Positions 52,642-61,780 are shown, counted from the first letter of the stretch. The stretch: DNA of 64,000 nt from Vibrio sp. Isolate34 (GCF_022397915.1 NZ_JAKEUO010000003.1:116518-180517), one strand, 5' to 3'. Numbers and translations: made by a program. Notes: a model not told the origin generated them from the sequence alone.

Positions 52642-53733
52642 CTAGCTCGCTAGCGAGTTCTCACTCAGTGCGTCAAACAGGTGGAAAGCATCCAAATCCA
52701 AGTAAAGTGTTAGCTCTTTCACATCCACTTCAGCGGCTTGGGTCTCAACCATCAGCGGTTGACCACCAATTTCTGTTTTCAGAAGAATGCTCGCGCCCAA
52801 CAATTCCTTGTCTTTGATTTTCACAGGGAATGGCAGAACTCGGTCGTGGTCCACTTGCTCTGCACGTAGGTGGATGTCTGTTGGACGAACACCAAAGTGA
52901 AGCGCTAGGTTTTTAGATGCCAGAGACTTAAAACGCTCCGGCAGTGGGATATGAACATCGCCAAGTTCAACGAAGTATTCGCCTTCTTTTTCAATCAGCT
53001 TTGCTTCCAACATGTTCATTGATGGGTTACCAATGAATTGCGCGACAAACTTGTTAGCTGGGCGTTGGAACACCTCTGTTGGTGTACCCACTTGAGCAAC
53101 GTAACCGTCTTTCAGAATCACGATTCTGTCCGCCAATGTCATCGCTTCGATCTGGTCATGTGTAACGTAGATCGTGGTGGTTTTCAGCTCGCGGTGTAGG
53201 TGTTTGATCTCTTCACGCATCACGCCACGTAGTTTGGCATCAAGGTTAGATAACGGCTCATCAAACAAGAACACTTTAGGTGTACGAACCATCGCACGAC
53301 CCATTGCCACACGCTGACGTTGACCACCAGAAAGTTCTTTCGGCTTACGGTTCAGTAGTGGATCAAGCTCTAGCATTTTCGCCGCTTTTAGTACTTCTGC
53401 GTCGATTTCTGCTTTCGGCATGCCTTTCAGTTTGAGTGCAAAGGCGATGTTCTCGTACACCGTCATGTGTGGGTACAGTGCGTAGCTTTGGAATACCATC
53501 GCCAAGTCACGGTCTTTAGCATCGACTTTGTTCATCACTTTGCCACCAACCACGATGTCACCAGAGCTGATGCTTTCTAGACCAGCAAGCATACGTAGTG
53601 TGGTCGATTTACCACAGCCAGATGGGCCAAGGAAAACCACGAACTCACCGTCTTCAACCGTAAAATCAAACTCTTTTACAACCTCAACATCACCGAATGA
53701 TTTTTTGATGTTCTTAAATTCTACTTTAGCCAT
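52642..53733 (-). CDS. Sugar ABC transporter ATPase (MalK/UgpC type)
   Basis: 363 residues. The ATPase domain (1-235) has Walker A GPSGCGKSTT, signature LSGGQRQRVAMGRA and Walker B VFLFDEPLSNLDAKLR with the H-loop YVTHDQIEAMTLADR. The C-terminal OB-like regulatory domain is about 120 residues (FGVRPTDIHLRAE). It energises the importer formed by the neighbouring MalF/MalG-type permeases and binding protein. Its ATG shares one base with the TAA of the GH1 gene, so translation is coupled. Confidence 0.93.
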   Translation of the reverse strand: MAKVEFKNIKKSFGDVEVVKEFDFTVEDGEFVVFLGPSGCGKSTTLRMLAGLESISSGDIVVGGKVMNKVDAKDRDLAMVFQSYALYPHMTVYENIAFALKLKGMPKAEIDAEVLKAAKMLELDPLLNRKPKELSGGQRQRVAMGRAMVRTPKVFLFDEPLSNLDAKLRGVMREEIKHLHRELKTTTIYVTHDQIEAMTLADRIVILKDGYVAQVGTPTEVFQRPANKFVAQFIGNPSMNMLEAKLIEKEGEYFVELGDVHIPLPERFKSLASKNLALHFGVRPTDIHLRAEQVDHDRVLPFPVKIKDKELLGASILLKTEIGGQPLMVETQAAEVDVKELTLYLDLDAFHLFDALSENSLAS

Positions 53734-55082
53734 TATCTGTTCTCCTCAGCGCGCTCTTGAAGCATGTTTCGGTACGCAATTGCGCTCTGTTTCAGTGTTC
53801 TTTCTTGGGTGGTGTAGTCAACATGGACAATGCCAAAACGCTGGCAGTAGCCGAATGCCCACTCAAAGTTATCCATCAGACTCCACGCAAAGTAGCCATC
53901 CACTTTCACACCTGCTTCAACTGCGTTGTGAACCGCTTCGATGTGGCCTTGGAAATAGCGAACACGTTGGTCATCCATCACTTGTCCGTTAACACGCTCG
54001 TCGTTACCTGCGGCGCCATTCTCAGTAATGTAGATAGGCGGCATATTTTCGTAACGCGCATCCAGTCTTACCAATAAATCGGTTAGGCCTTGTGGGTTGA
54101 TTTCCCAGCCGATGTAAGTGTGTTCAGCATCGGTTTGTTTTACTGATTCAATGTCGCCGTTCTCGTTGAAGCGAGCGACATTGCGTGTGTAGTAGTTGAT
54201 ACCGATGTAATCAACAGGAGCACTAATGATGTCTAGATCGCCTTCTAGAATCATCGGCATGTTCATCGCTTGGCGTTCGACGACCAGTTGTGGGTATTCA
54301 CCCTTCAAAACTGGGTCGATGAACCAGTGGTAGTTCTCGGCTTCGCAGTAGTCTGCGGCGCCTTGATCTTGTGGTGTTAGTGGGTAAGCCGGAGTCGCGT
54401 TAAATACCACGCCATGCTTAGCATGAGGCGCATTCTTACGAAGAATCGGCATTGCCAAACCGTGTGCCAACATTAGGTGGTGAGACGCTAAGTAGCCCTC
54501 TTTCTCACCCTTGATGCCTGGCGCATGCTCGCCCCAACGGTAGCCTAGGAATGCAGAAACAAACGGTTCATTCAGCGTTGTGTAAACATCAATCTTGTCG
54601 CCGAAGTGGTTACTCACGACTTCTGCGTATTCTGCGAACTTGTAAGACGTTTCACGGTTTAACCAGCCACCTTTGTCTTCAAGGTATTGTGGCAGATCCC
54701 AGTGATACAGAGTTACGTAAACCTTCATCCCACGAGCATGACACTCATCGATGATCTGCTCATAAAACTCAAGGCCTTGCTGATTCACCACACCGTCTTG
54801 CGGCAAGATGCGTGGCCATGCAATTGACAGGCGGTAAGCATCAACGCCTAAGCCTTGAATCATCTCGATGTCTTGTTGCCACAGATGGTAGTGATCACAC
54901 GCCACGTCACCACTGTCGCCGTTATCTACCTTACCCGGCTTCTTACAAAACGTGTCCCAGATAGACGGTGTACGACCGCCCTCTTCAACGCCGCCTTCAA
55001 TTTGGTATGAAGATGTCGCGACACCGAATACAAATTCCTTACTGCGTAACTTTGAATCACTTGGAAGTTGAAATTTATTCAT
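53733..55082 (-). CDS. GH1 beta-glucosidase
   Basis: 449 residues, the normal size of GH1. The N-terminal signature is FVFGVATSSYQIEGGVEEGGRTPSIWDTF, the acid/base is in YTTLNEPFVSAFLGYRWGEHAPG near 165, and the nucleophile is in PPIYITENGAAGNDERVNG near 355. It hydrolyses cellobiose, laminaribiose or aryl-beta-glucosides in the cytoplasm; no signal peptide is present. It sits inside the ABC operon, 17 bases after the second permease gene, and works alongside the GH94 phosphorylase on imported oligosaccharides. Confidence 0.93.
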   Translation of the reverse strand: MNKFQLPSDSKLRSKEFVFGVATSSYQIEGGVEEGGRTPSIWDTFCKKPGKVDNGDSGDVACDHYHLWQQDIEMIQGLGVDAYRLSIAWPRILPQDGVVNQQGLEFYEQIIDECHARGMKVYVTLYHWDLPQYLEDKGGWLNRETSYKFAEYAEVVSNHFGDKIDVYTTLNEPFVSAFLGYRWGEHAPGIKGEKEGYLASHHLMLAHGLAMPILRKNAPHAKHGVVFNATPAYPLTPQDQGAADYCEAENYHWFIDPVLKGEYPQLVVERQAMNMPMILEGDLDIISAPVDYIGINYYTRNVARFNENGDIESVKQTDAEHTYIGWEINPQGLTDLLVRLDARYENMPPIYITENGAAGNDERVNGQVMDDQRVRYFQGHIEAVHNAVEAGVKVDGYFAWSLMDNFEWAFGYCQRFGIVHVDYTTQERTLKQSAIAYRNMLQERAEENR

Positions 55083-55099
55083 TGTTATAACCCTTAAAC

Positions 55100-55993
55100 C
55101 TAACCTTTAACTGCGCCGGACGTTAAACCACTGATCATCTGTTTCGATGCGAACAGGTATGTAATCACGAGTGGTAAAATAGAAATTGTGGTACCTAGCA
55201 TTACCGCGCCCCATGGCGTATTCGGAATACCTTGAACACTTCGTAGTGCTTGTGTGATGACGTAATTGTCTGGGTTGTTCAGCACCACGAGAGGCTGCAT
55301 AAACATGTTCCAGAAGAAGACGAACTGCACGATAGCGAGTGTTGCTAGTGCTGGTTTCATCAGTGGTAGTACCACACTCCAATACGTTCTGAACTCACCT
55401 GCGCCATCCAATTTCGCTGCTTCTAATAGCTCTTTAGGAATAGATGCAATCACGTGCTGACGCATCAAGAAGATACCAAATGGCGTGGTTGTGAACGGTA
55501 GCCATACCGCCATGTGGTTATCCAGCAAGCCTAAGAATTTCACGATCATGAAGTAAGGGATCAAGCTAAGCACAGGCGGAATCGCCATTGAGCCAACCAG
55601 CATGCCGAACAACACGTTCTTACCGCGGAACTTAAACACAGCAAACGCGTAGCCACCCATGCTACAAAACAGCAGCGAGATGGTGGTGCCTAAGAAAGCC
55701 ACGTAAATCGAGTTAAACATCGCTTTCCAAAATGGCATGATTTCCAGCAGTTTTGCGTAGTTCACCATCAGGCTATCACCAATCGCAAAGCTGATGCCCG
55801 AGCCGAAGATCTCCGAACGGTCACGTGTTGAAAGCAGTGCTGACCACACAAACGGGAACACCGTAATGATTGCGGAAACAATCAGTAATATGCCGAGCAT
55901 GACCATCAAGATCTTAGTCATGATGTACATGGTGCGTTCGCTTGGCATAAGGCCACTTAGTGGTGAGGTATTTGTCTTAATTGATGTCGACAT
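55100..55993 (-). CDS. Sugar ABC transporter permease (MalG type)
   Basis: 297 residues with six hydrophobic helices. The EAA loop is LLEAAKLDGAGEFRTYWSVVLPLMKPALATLAIVQF near 195, the docking motif for the ATPase. The N-terminus is short and cytoplasmic, and the end is SGAVKG, as in MalG-class permeases. It starts one base after the stop of the first permease gene (TAAG-ATG), with its ribosome binding site inside that gene's end. Confidence 0.93.
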   Translation of the reverse strand: MSTSIKTNTSPLSGLMPSERTMYIMTKILMVMLGILLIVSAIITVFPFVWSALLSTRDRSEIFGSGISFAIGDSLMVNYAKLLEIMPFWKAMFNSIYVAFLGTTISLLFCSMGGYAFAVFKFRGKNVLFGMLVGSMAIPPVLSLIPYFMIVKFLGLLDNHMAVWLPFTTTPFGIFLMRQHVIASIPKELLEAAKLDGAGEFRTYWSVVLPLMKPALATLAIVQFVFFWNMFMQPLVVLNNPDNYVITQALRSVQGIPNTPWGAVMLGTTISILPLVITYLFASKQMISGLTSGAVKG

Positions 55994-55994
55994 C

Positions 55995-56981
55995 TTAATG
56001 TTCCCCTAAGCCTTTCTTACCGAAGAATAAAAATTGAACCAAAGTACAAGACGCGATGAGTGCAAACAGAAGCCATGAAATCGCTGACGCTGTGCCCATT
56101 TCTAACCATTCCCAACCCACTTTGTAGAGGTACATAGAGATGGTTAAACCAGATTGACCTGTACCACCTGTACCACGCGTTAGAACGAACGGTTCTTCAA
56201 ACATTTGCAGGTTACCGATGATGGTCATGGTGATTGCAAAGAAGATGAATGGACGAATCATTGGTAGTGAGATGTTCCAGAAGCGGCGGAAGGCATTGGC
56301 ACCATCCATACGAGCAGCTTCTAAAATGTCTTTAGGAATCGTCATTAAACCTGTGGTGTAAAGGACGATGTTAAAACCGGTGTATTTCCAGAAAACCATG
56401 ATCGCGATAGACGGCTTCACCATAGTGGCATCGTCTAACCAGCGGATTGGTTGAAAATCGTTAACCCAAGAAAATGCCCAACCAAACAGCGTGCTATCAG
56501 CCAATGCCATTAGCGTTTGGTTAATGATTCCTGAGTTAGGAGAGTACATATTGAAGAAAATCAGCGACGCAGCGACCGTTGATGTGATGAACGGTAGAAA
56601 GTACGCCGATGTTAGCCAGTGACGCATACGGTCACCCATTGAAACCAACATATAAGCCACTGGAATTGCAACTAAATGCTGAGCCACACCCGATGTGATT
56701 GCTAGCCACAATGTATTCTTTAATGAACGCCATAGCCACGGGTCAGTCAAGGCAATGTGATAGTTCTCAAAACCAACGAACTGCATTGCGTCCATGCCCT
56801 GTACTGGGTTCCATTCGTGGAACGACAGGTAAACAGAGAACAACAGCGGGAAGATCCCAAATACAGAAAAAATGATCAGAAACGGCAGAAGAAATCCATA
56901 CGGTGTAAGCGCTTTCAAATTTAGACGAGAAAAAAAGCTTGGCTCCGAAGGTTCTATCGTTGTGCTCGCTGTATGATTCAT
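55995..56981 (-). CDS. Sugar ABC transporter permease (MalF type)
   Basis: 328 residues with about six to seven hydrophobic segments. The EAA loop is ILEAARMDGANAFRRFWNISLPMIRPFIFFAITMTIIG near 215. Segment FGIFPLLFSVYLSFHEWNPVQGMDAMQFVGFENY near 40-75 is typical of MalF-type partners that take oligosaccharides. AAGAGG precedes the ATG. It follows the binding-protein gene by about 70 bases. Confidence 0.93.
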   Translation of the reverse strand: MNHTASTTIEPSEPSFFSRLNLKALTPYGFLLPFLIIFSVFGIFPLLFSVYLSFHEWNPVQGMDAMQFVGFENYHIALTDPWLWRSLKNTLWLAITSGVAQHLVAIPVAYMLVSMGDRMRHWLTSAYFLPFITSTVAASLIFFNMYSPNSGIINQTLMALADSTLFGWAFSWVNDFQPIRWLDDATMVKPSIAIMVFWKYTGFNIVLYTTGLMTIPKDILEAARMDGANAFRRFWNISLPMIRPFIFFAITMTIIGNLQMFEEPFVLTRGTGGTGQSGLTISMYLYKVGWEWLEMGTASAISWLLFALIASCTLVQFLFFGKKGLGEH

Positions 56982-57048
56982 AGTAACGACCTCTTAAAAA
57001 AGGAAGCGCGTTATCCACGCTTCCTCACTTACTCAAAGTAATAACAAA

Positions 57049-58296
57049 TTAAAGATTACGCGTACGACGCTTGATTAGGCGCTCTGCCTCTTTAAGTGCT
57101 GTCTCGATGTCCTTGCCTTCATCAAGCACTTCCATCAATGCGTTCTCTAAGATGATAGAACGTGCAACGTGGTCGCCTTGAGCTGGAGATACTGGTTTGA
57201 TGTTCTGTGCCACTTCAGCAAATAGTAGACGTGCTTTCTGTCCTCCTAGGAATTCCATCTCTTCTTGGAACAACTCATCGTCATACGTGGTTACGTTCGC
57301 AGGGAAAGCAGCAATCGTTTCGAAGTGCTTAAGTTGAACGTCACGGTCTGTCGTCATGTATTCAATCAGCGCCCAAGCTTCATCTGGGTTGTCTGATTGA
57401 GTTGGAATCGATAGGAATGAACCACCCCAGCTGCCGTAGATACCATCAGGTAGGTTTTCTACCGCCCACTTACCTTTGGTTTCAGGAGCGATCCAGTTGT
57501 TTAGGTGACCAAGTAGCCAAGCGCCAGAAAGTTGAGTTGCAAATGTGCCGTTGCGGAAGCCTTCGTACCATTCGTTAGACCAAGCCAAAATGCGGCCGTC
57601 TAAGCCTTTGTCGCGAATCTCTTTTGCTACTTCAAAAGCGTGAACAAAACGCTCAGATGTCACAACTGGGTTGCCATCTTTATCGAAGTAAAGACCTTCG
57701 CCTTCAGGAACTGTGGTGAAGATGATCGCTTGTGCAACGTCCGCTGCTGAAGCGATAAGTTGTACGTTTTGCTCTTTCAGTTTTTCACCCGCAGCGATGT
57801 ATGAATCCCAATCTTTGATTGCGTCTTCTACATTGATGCCGGCTTTTTCAAACACGTCGGTACGGTAGTACATAACACCTGGACCAAGGTCGACAGGAAT
57901 ACCGTACATGTCGCCGTCAGCGCCTTTGCCTTGTGCCCATGCGTAAGGTGCGAATCGTTCTTCGTATTTATCTGCACCGTAGTTTTCAGACAGGTTAACT
58001 AGGCCGCCAGAGCCAACGAATGGACCGATTTTCTCTACGTCCACAACAATCACATCACCTGCACCAGAGCCCGTTGCTAGGTTAGTGGTTAATTTCGTGT
58101 GGTGGTCACCGTGGTTGTTCATAAGGTAATCAACTTTGATCCCTGTTTCCTTTTCGAAATCAGGCAGTAATACCTTCAGGCTGCTATCGAAATCAGGGAA
58201 ACCGTCGAAACGAATCTCTTTGTCAGCCGCGTTCACCGCTGTTGTTCCTAATCCTAAAGCAACCGCGCATGAAAGCGCCAAGGTCTTAAATTTCAT
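57049..58296 (-). CDS. Sugar ABC transporter binding protein (family 1)
   Basis: 415 residues with a signal peptide (MKFKTLALSCAVALGLGTTAVNAA). The mature part has family-1 binding-protein features: FEKETGIKVDYLMNNHGDHHTKL, GDVIVVDVEKIG, MYGIPVDLGPGVMYYRTDVFEKAGI and WSNEWYEGFRNGTFATQLSGAW. It binds an oligosaccharide in the periplasm, probably a beta-glucan fragment given the cytoplasmic enzymes. It lies 18 bases after the LacI gene, so both share a transcript. Such a closely linked regulator and binding protein is typical of inducible sugar operons. Confidence 0.92.
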   Translation of the reverse strand: MKFKTLALSCAVALGLGTTAVNAADKEIRFDGFPDFDSSLKVLLPDFEKETGIKVDYLMNNHGDHHTKLTTNLATGSGAGDVIVVDVEKIGPFVGSGGLVNLSENYGADKYEERFAPYAWAQGKGADGDMYGIPVDLGPGVMYYRTDVFEKAGINVEDAIKDWDSYIAAGEKLKEQNVQLIASAADVAQAIIFTTVPEGEGLYFDKDGNPVVTSERFVHAFEVAKEIRDKGLDGRILAWSNEWYEGFRNGTFATQLSGAWLLGHLNNWIAPETKGKWAVENLPDGIYGSWGGSFLSIPTQSDNPDEAWALIEYMTTDRDVQLKHFETIAAFPANVTTYDDELFQEEMEFLGGQKARLLFAEVAQNIKPVSPAQGDHVARSIILENALMEVLDEGKDIETALKEAERLIKRRTRNL

Positions 58297-58314
58297 GTTC
58301 TATCCTTAATATTT

Positions 58315-59322
58315 TTATAGGGTAACGAGTAAATCCGATACCGAGTTTCTAGTGACCAACGTCGGCAGCAATTTAAAGTTCACGTCATGTTTGATTTTTT
58401 TTAGCTTTTGTAGAGTGAGCTGCACTGCTTCGATGCTCATCTCTTCAATGGGGAAATTAATGGTGGTCAAACTAGGGGTCAGATAGCGCGCGAAGATGGT
58501 GTTATCGAAGCCAACAAGAGAAACGTCTCTCGGAACAGACAATCCCTCTTTATGCAGAACTTCGAACGCGCCAAATGCCATGTGATCGTTTGAAGCGAAT
58601 ACCGCCGTAAAGTGGCATTTTCTGTTGATCAACTTCTTCATGGCGCTGATGCCAGTCTCTTCAGTAAATCCCGCCTCAGAGACTAAGGCTTCATCGTATG
58701 GCACACCGGCTTCTTCCAGTGCCTTGCGATACCCCTGCAAACGCCCCCTAGCGTCCGCTTTATCTAAAGGCCCGGTAATACACGCGATATCTGTATGTCC
58801 CTTTTGCAAAAGATATTGAGTAGCGAGTAGCCCCCCGACTTCGTTATCAATATCAATGCAACTCATCGCCATTTCTGGGATGAAGCGGTTAATCAAAACC
58901 ACAGGGGTCCCCTGTTCTTCCAATTCAATTAAATAGTCATCACTGAGCAGTTGAGTATGAAGAATCAAAGCATCGACACGACGCCCCAACAGAAACTCCA
59001 CAGACTCGCGCTGCCCTTGTTCGGTGTTCGAACCCGCTGTAACCACAGCGTGGTAACCGAAGCGGCGTAGGTTTTCCTCTATGCAATGCAAGATGCCTGA
59101 ATAGAAAGATCCGCCCAGTTCTGGAACAACAACACCCACACTTCCGGTACGACTGGAAGCCAAAGCCTGAGCGATAGAGTTCGGACGATAACCCAATTCT
59201 TTGATCGCTTTTTCAACCTTTAACTTCTTGTCGTGACTCACTCTACTGGTGCCATTGATAACCCTAGACACCGTCGCTTGAGACACACCTGCATGTTCTG
59301 ATACGTGTTTAATTGTTGCCAC
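58315..59322 (-). CDS. LacI-family regulator of the ABC/GH1/GH94 operon
   Basis: 335 residues from a GTG at 59322, with GAGG upstream. The helix-turn-helix and hinge read TIKHVSEHAGVSQATVSRVINGTSRVSHDKKLKVEKAIKELGYRPNSIAQAL, followed by a sugar-binding domain (VVVPELGGSFYSGIL, NDHMAFGAFEVL, VSLVGFDNTIFARYLTPSLTTINFP). It is the first gene of the operon ending with GH94. Three palindromes upstream are its probable operators, so it controls itself and the importer, and probably the porin too. Confidence 0.92.
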   Translation of the reverse strand: MATIKHVSEHAGVSQATVSRVINGTSRVSHDKKLKVEKAIKELGYRPNSIAQALASSRTGSVGVVVPELGGSFYSGILHCIEENLRRFGYHAVVTAGSNTEQGQRESVEFLLGRRVDALILHTQLLSDDYLIELEEQGTPVVLINRFIPEMAMSCIDIDNEVGGLLATQYLLQKGHTDIACITGPLDKADARGRLQGYRKALEEAGVPYDEALVSEAGFTEETGISAMKKLINRKCHFTAVFASNDHMAFGAFEVLHKEGLSVPRDVSLVGFDNTIFARYLTPSLTTINFPIEEMSIEAVQLTLQKLKKIKHDVNFKLLPTLVTRNSVSDLLVTL

Positions 59323-59345
59323 TCGAACCTCGATACTTCATTAGC

Positions 59346-59361
59346 TTGTAACCGCTTACAA
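59346..59361. promoter_or_regulatory. LacI-type operator TTGTAACCGCTTACAA
   Basis: TTGTAA/TTACAA arms around CCGC, with the central CG typical of LacI-family sites. It lies 24-39 bases before the LacI start. Confidence 0.7.
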
Positions 59362-59445
59362 AACGATTATTAAGGAATTAAGTCTCAGTAGGCGTGAGTA
59401 ACATCACACTAAACTTGGAGGTAAAAAGGCCAGTTCTGGAAATCA

Positions 59446-59459
59446 TGAAAGCGCTTACA
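59446..59459. promoter_or_regulatory. LacI-type operator TGAAAGCGCTTACA
   Basis: Related to the site at 59346 (GCGCTTACA half identical) and centred 99 bases from it, a distance that would allow DNA looping. Confidence 0.6.
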
Positions 59460-59472
59460 GATTCACTTCACG

Positions 59473-59491
59473 CCATGAAACTGTTTCATGG
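59473..59491. promoter_or_regulatory. 19-base perfect palindrome
   Basis: CCATGAAACTGTTTCATGG is a perfect palindrome about one central base. It lies 13 bases past the second LacI-type site. It may be an extra operator for another regulator or a hairpin. Confidence 0.55.
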
Positions 59492-59939
59492 AATTCTTGC
59501 TCACCTTATCAAAACGGCGCTCGGTTACTTGCTCCCAGAGAGCTAATAAGCGTGCTCAAGTTCCGTTTATCAAAAAGCACAATTCGGTGATGAACCCGCA
59601 GCAGACGGTAATATACGGGGCTAAATTGACCCTATTATTTCAGTGGCTATGCGAAATTGTATGGGAACATTTCAATCAATCCTAAGGTCCGATGAACCTC
59701 TTCTCAGCATAAAAGCAGTATAGATATAACACTTTCAATGACGCCCACATTCACAACCGCTTCCTGAAGCCTGGCGATTACAACAATGATGAAATGAGTA
59801 GAGTAAGTCGCTTTCAAGCAAAGCTATCTACTTTCACTTGATCTATAAAGACGGGGTAACAGTGTGTTGCAAATAAGAGCTAACTGTAGCTGGGAGAGCA
59901 GAGTTTTAAGATGAAACTGAGATCTAGTGGCGAAAAAAA

Positions 59940-59956
59940 GGGCACAAAATGTGCCC
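59940..59956 (-). terminator. Terminator of the porin gene
   Basis: GGGCACA and TGTGCCC form a 7-bp stem with loop AAA. On the minus strand a run TTTTTT (59934-59939) follows. It lies about 150 bases after the porin stop. Confidence 0.75.
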
Positions 59957-60056
59957 AAGAATGGAGTTAATTGAAACGTGCCCTAATCAATCTGCCTTTA
60001 GGGCTAAAATGGACAGTATTTACGTACTATTGAAAAGCATGGATATTCGAAAGCAT

Positions 60057-60089
60057 GGCTCTTTGAAAATATGCCAAATTCAAAGAGCC
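60057..60089 (-). other. Hairpin just after the porin stop
   Basis: GGCTCTTTGAA and TTCAAAGAGCC form a perfect 11-bp stem with an 11-base loop, 20 bases beyond the porin stop. No T-run. It may protect the 3' end of the porin message. Confidence 0.5.
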
Positions 60090-60108
60090 GCTCTTTCTAT
60101 ATCGGTGA

Positions 60109-61449
60109 TTACCACCAAGCTTCAAACATTGCGCCGAACGACAATGTGTCAACATTCGTTGTCTTCACTGTGTTGCCTTTGGTTTCTACATCACCCACGG
60201 TTGTGTAGAAACGAAGCATTGGACGGCTCCAAGGTAAGCCACCTAGAGAAACGTTTTGAGAAAGCGTTACTTTCCATGCGTTCTCTTCACCGTCGTCATC
60301 GTAATCAACCATGCCGTAGCCAGCTTCTAACCATGTAGAGTGAACATCATCCCATTGGTATTGTGGACGAACGATACCCGCGTATTCCGTGTTCTCGCGG
60401 TCTAGATCTGAGCCTGAATTGTCTTTGTACGACACTAAGTAATCGATGATGAAGTTGTCTGTTGCTGCGTAGCTACCTTCAACACTTGCGTACAAAGTTT
60501 GGTAGTCACCTTTTAGGTCATATACTGATGAATCCGCGCCGTCACCATATTTAACAACCAACTTGTTAGAGTCGCCTAGCCCAAGAGTCGCACCCACAAG
60601 GTATGCCGTTTCATCACTGACTTTTTGTCCTTGAGTCACGACAGGCTGCATTGAATCTGTCACTGGATCGTATACGTATTCAGTCGTCGTAGACGTATCC
60701 GCTTCGCTCGATGCAAAACCGTAGTTCGCGTAAAAATCCAGATTACCAATACCTGCGTCAATACTGTGTAGCTTCGCTGTCACGGCGTATCGGCCATTGT
60801 CATTTACGAGGCCGCCTTTCACTTGGCCAACAAAGCCCATATCTAGCTTAGCGCCACCAAAATCTAAGTTGTTAAAGCCCGCGCCTTGACCATCGTGTGT
60901 CATCCAAAAGTAATCGTTCAAACCTTGTTGCGGACGTTGATGGAAGTCGCGACCAGCCCACATGTAAAGTTCTGGTTGGCTTTCAAATACATTAGTTACA
61001 CCTGCGTACATTTTCTTCATGCTCAGGCCGCCGTCGTCAGCCCAAGCATCGGCTTCCCAGTGGTCAGCCATGAATACGATGTCCCAGATAGCGCCGTTGT
61101 CAGCTTCGAAAAGCTTCGCTAGCTGAACCTCACCACCATTGGCTTCGTTACCTAAACGACCGACAGAGCGACCTGTTGTACCAATGTCTACATAACGCTC
61201 ATCACCACTCTTGTAGTGAGCGCCGTAACGAGCATAACCAGAGAAGACGATGCCATCTGGCACCTTAGTTTCTGCAGTTAAAACCGCGGGTTGTTGATCG
61301 TTAACATAATCAATGTCAACAACCTTAGACTCTAGCTCTTGGATTCGTTTTTCTAATGCTTCGATATTAGTATCAGCAGCAAAAGAAGAAAGTGAAGCAA
61401 GCGAAGCCGCCACTGCGACTGTTATTGGCAAAAGCTTAAATTTTTGCAT
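60109..61449 (-). CDS. LamB-like maltoporin-family outer-membrane porin
   Basis: 446 residues with a signal peptide (MQKFKLLPITVAVAASLASLSSFAA) and a short coiled-coil (IEALEKRIQELESKV). The beta-barrel is of LamB type: FSGYARYGAHYKSGDER near 69, LYMWAGRDFHQRPQQGLNDYFWMTHDGQGAGF near 158, and a terminal strand ending in an aromatic residue (FGAMFEAWW). AGGGAATTACA precedes the ATG. It would admit the oligosaccharides that the neighbouring importer takes up. LacI-type sites lie upstream. Confidence 0.9.
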   Translation of the reverse strand: MQKFKLLPITVAVAASLASLSSFAADTNIEALEKRIQELESKVVDIDYVNDQQPAVLTAETKVPDGIVFSGYARYGAHYKSGDERYVDIGTTGRSVGRLGNEANGGEVQLAKLFEADNGAIWDIVFMADHWEADAWADDGGLSMKKMYAGVTNVFESQPELYMWAGRDFHQRPQQGLNDYFWMTHDGQGAGFNNLDFGGAKLDMGFVGQVKGGLVNDNGRYAVTAKLHSIDAGIGNLDFYANYGFASSEADTSTTTEYVYDPVTDSMQPVVTQGQKVSDETAYLVGATLGLGDSNKLVVKYGDGADSSVYDLKGDYQTLYASVEGSYAATDNFIIDYLVSYKDNSGSDLDRENTEYAGIVRPQYQWDDVHSTWLEAGYGMVDYDDDGEENAWKVTLSQNVSLGGLPWSRPMLRFYTTVGDVETKGNTVKTTNVDTLSFGAMFEAWW

Positions 61450-61503
61450 TGTAATTCCCTATTATTTTTTTGAGTTTTCATCGAACAGGGAAATATTAAG
61501 CAA

Positions 61504-61517
61504 TGAAAGCGTTGAAA
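61504..61517. promoter_or_regulatory. LacI-type half-palindrome TGAAAGCGTTGAAA
   Basis: Shares TGAAAGCG with the site at 59446 and lies 55-68 bases before the porin start. The second half is imperfect. Confidence 0.45.
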
Positions 61518-61639
61518 AGTTAGTCGCTGTTCACACTGATAAATTAGCTTAAAACCCATGAAACTTTTAGAAAGTTCACAGCTAAAATTATCAATTAAAT
61601 ATCAATCACCTACACTAAACACTTCGTAAAATATCAGCT

Positions 61640-61653
61640 TGAAATCGCTTTCA
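61640..61653. promoter_or_regulatory. LacI-type operator TGAAATCGCTTTCA
   Basis: TGAAA/TTTCA arms around TCGC, with central CG, about 190 bases upstream of the porin start. Links the porin to the same regulator as the ABC operon. Confidence 0.6.
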
Positions 61654-61743
61654 TTTCATCAATAATGGTGGGGTCTATCACGGAAAAGCGTGTGTGAAAA
61701 TGAAGGAAATATGGTGCAGTTTTGATTGATTTTCATATATATG

Positions 61744-61780
61744 AAAAGCCTCAAAATCCAAGGTCGATTTTGAGGCTTTT
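61744..61780. terminator. Bidirectional terminator after the oligopeptidase gene
   Basis: AAAAGCCTCAAAATC and GATTTTGAGGCTTTT form a 15-bp stem with a 7-base loop. It ends the gene at 61823 on the minus strand. Confidence 0.85.

Larger units (their letters stand above)
59323..60108. other. Control region and 3' region between LacI and porin genes
   Basis: 786 bases with no supported gene. The LacI side holds three palindromic sites (59346-59491). The porin side holds a hairpin and a terminator. Between about 59490 and 59930 I see only short frames without binding sites and do not call them. Confidence 0.6.

Noticed and set aside
59488..59685. Open frame of 65 codons after the LacI control region
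   Set aside because: It starts inside the 19-base palindrome region, has no ribosome binding site and has low-complexity, basic composition; no family resemblance.
59949..60338. 129-codon plus-strand frame overlapping the porin 3' end
   Set aside because: It overlaps a terminator and the antisense of a well-supported porin gene and has no recognisable domain.
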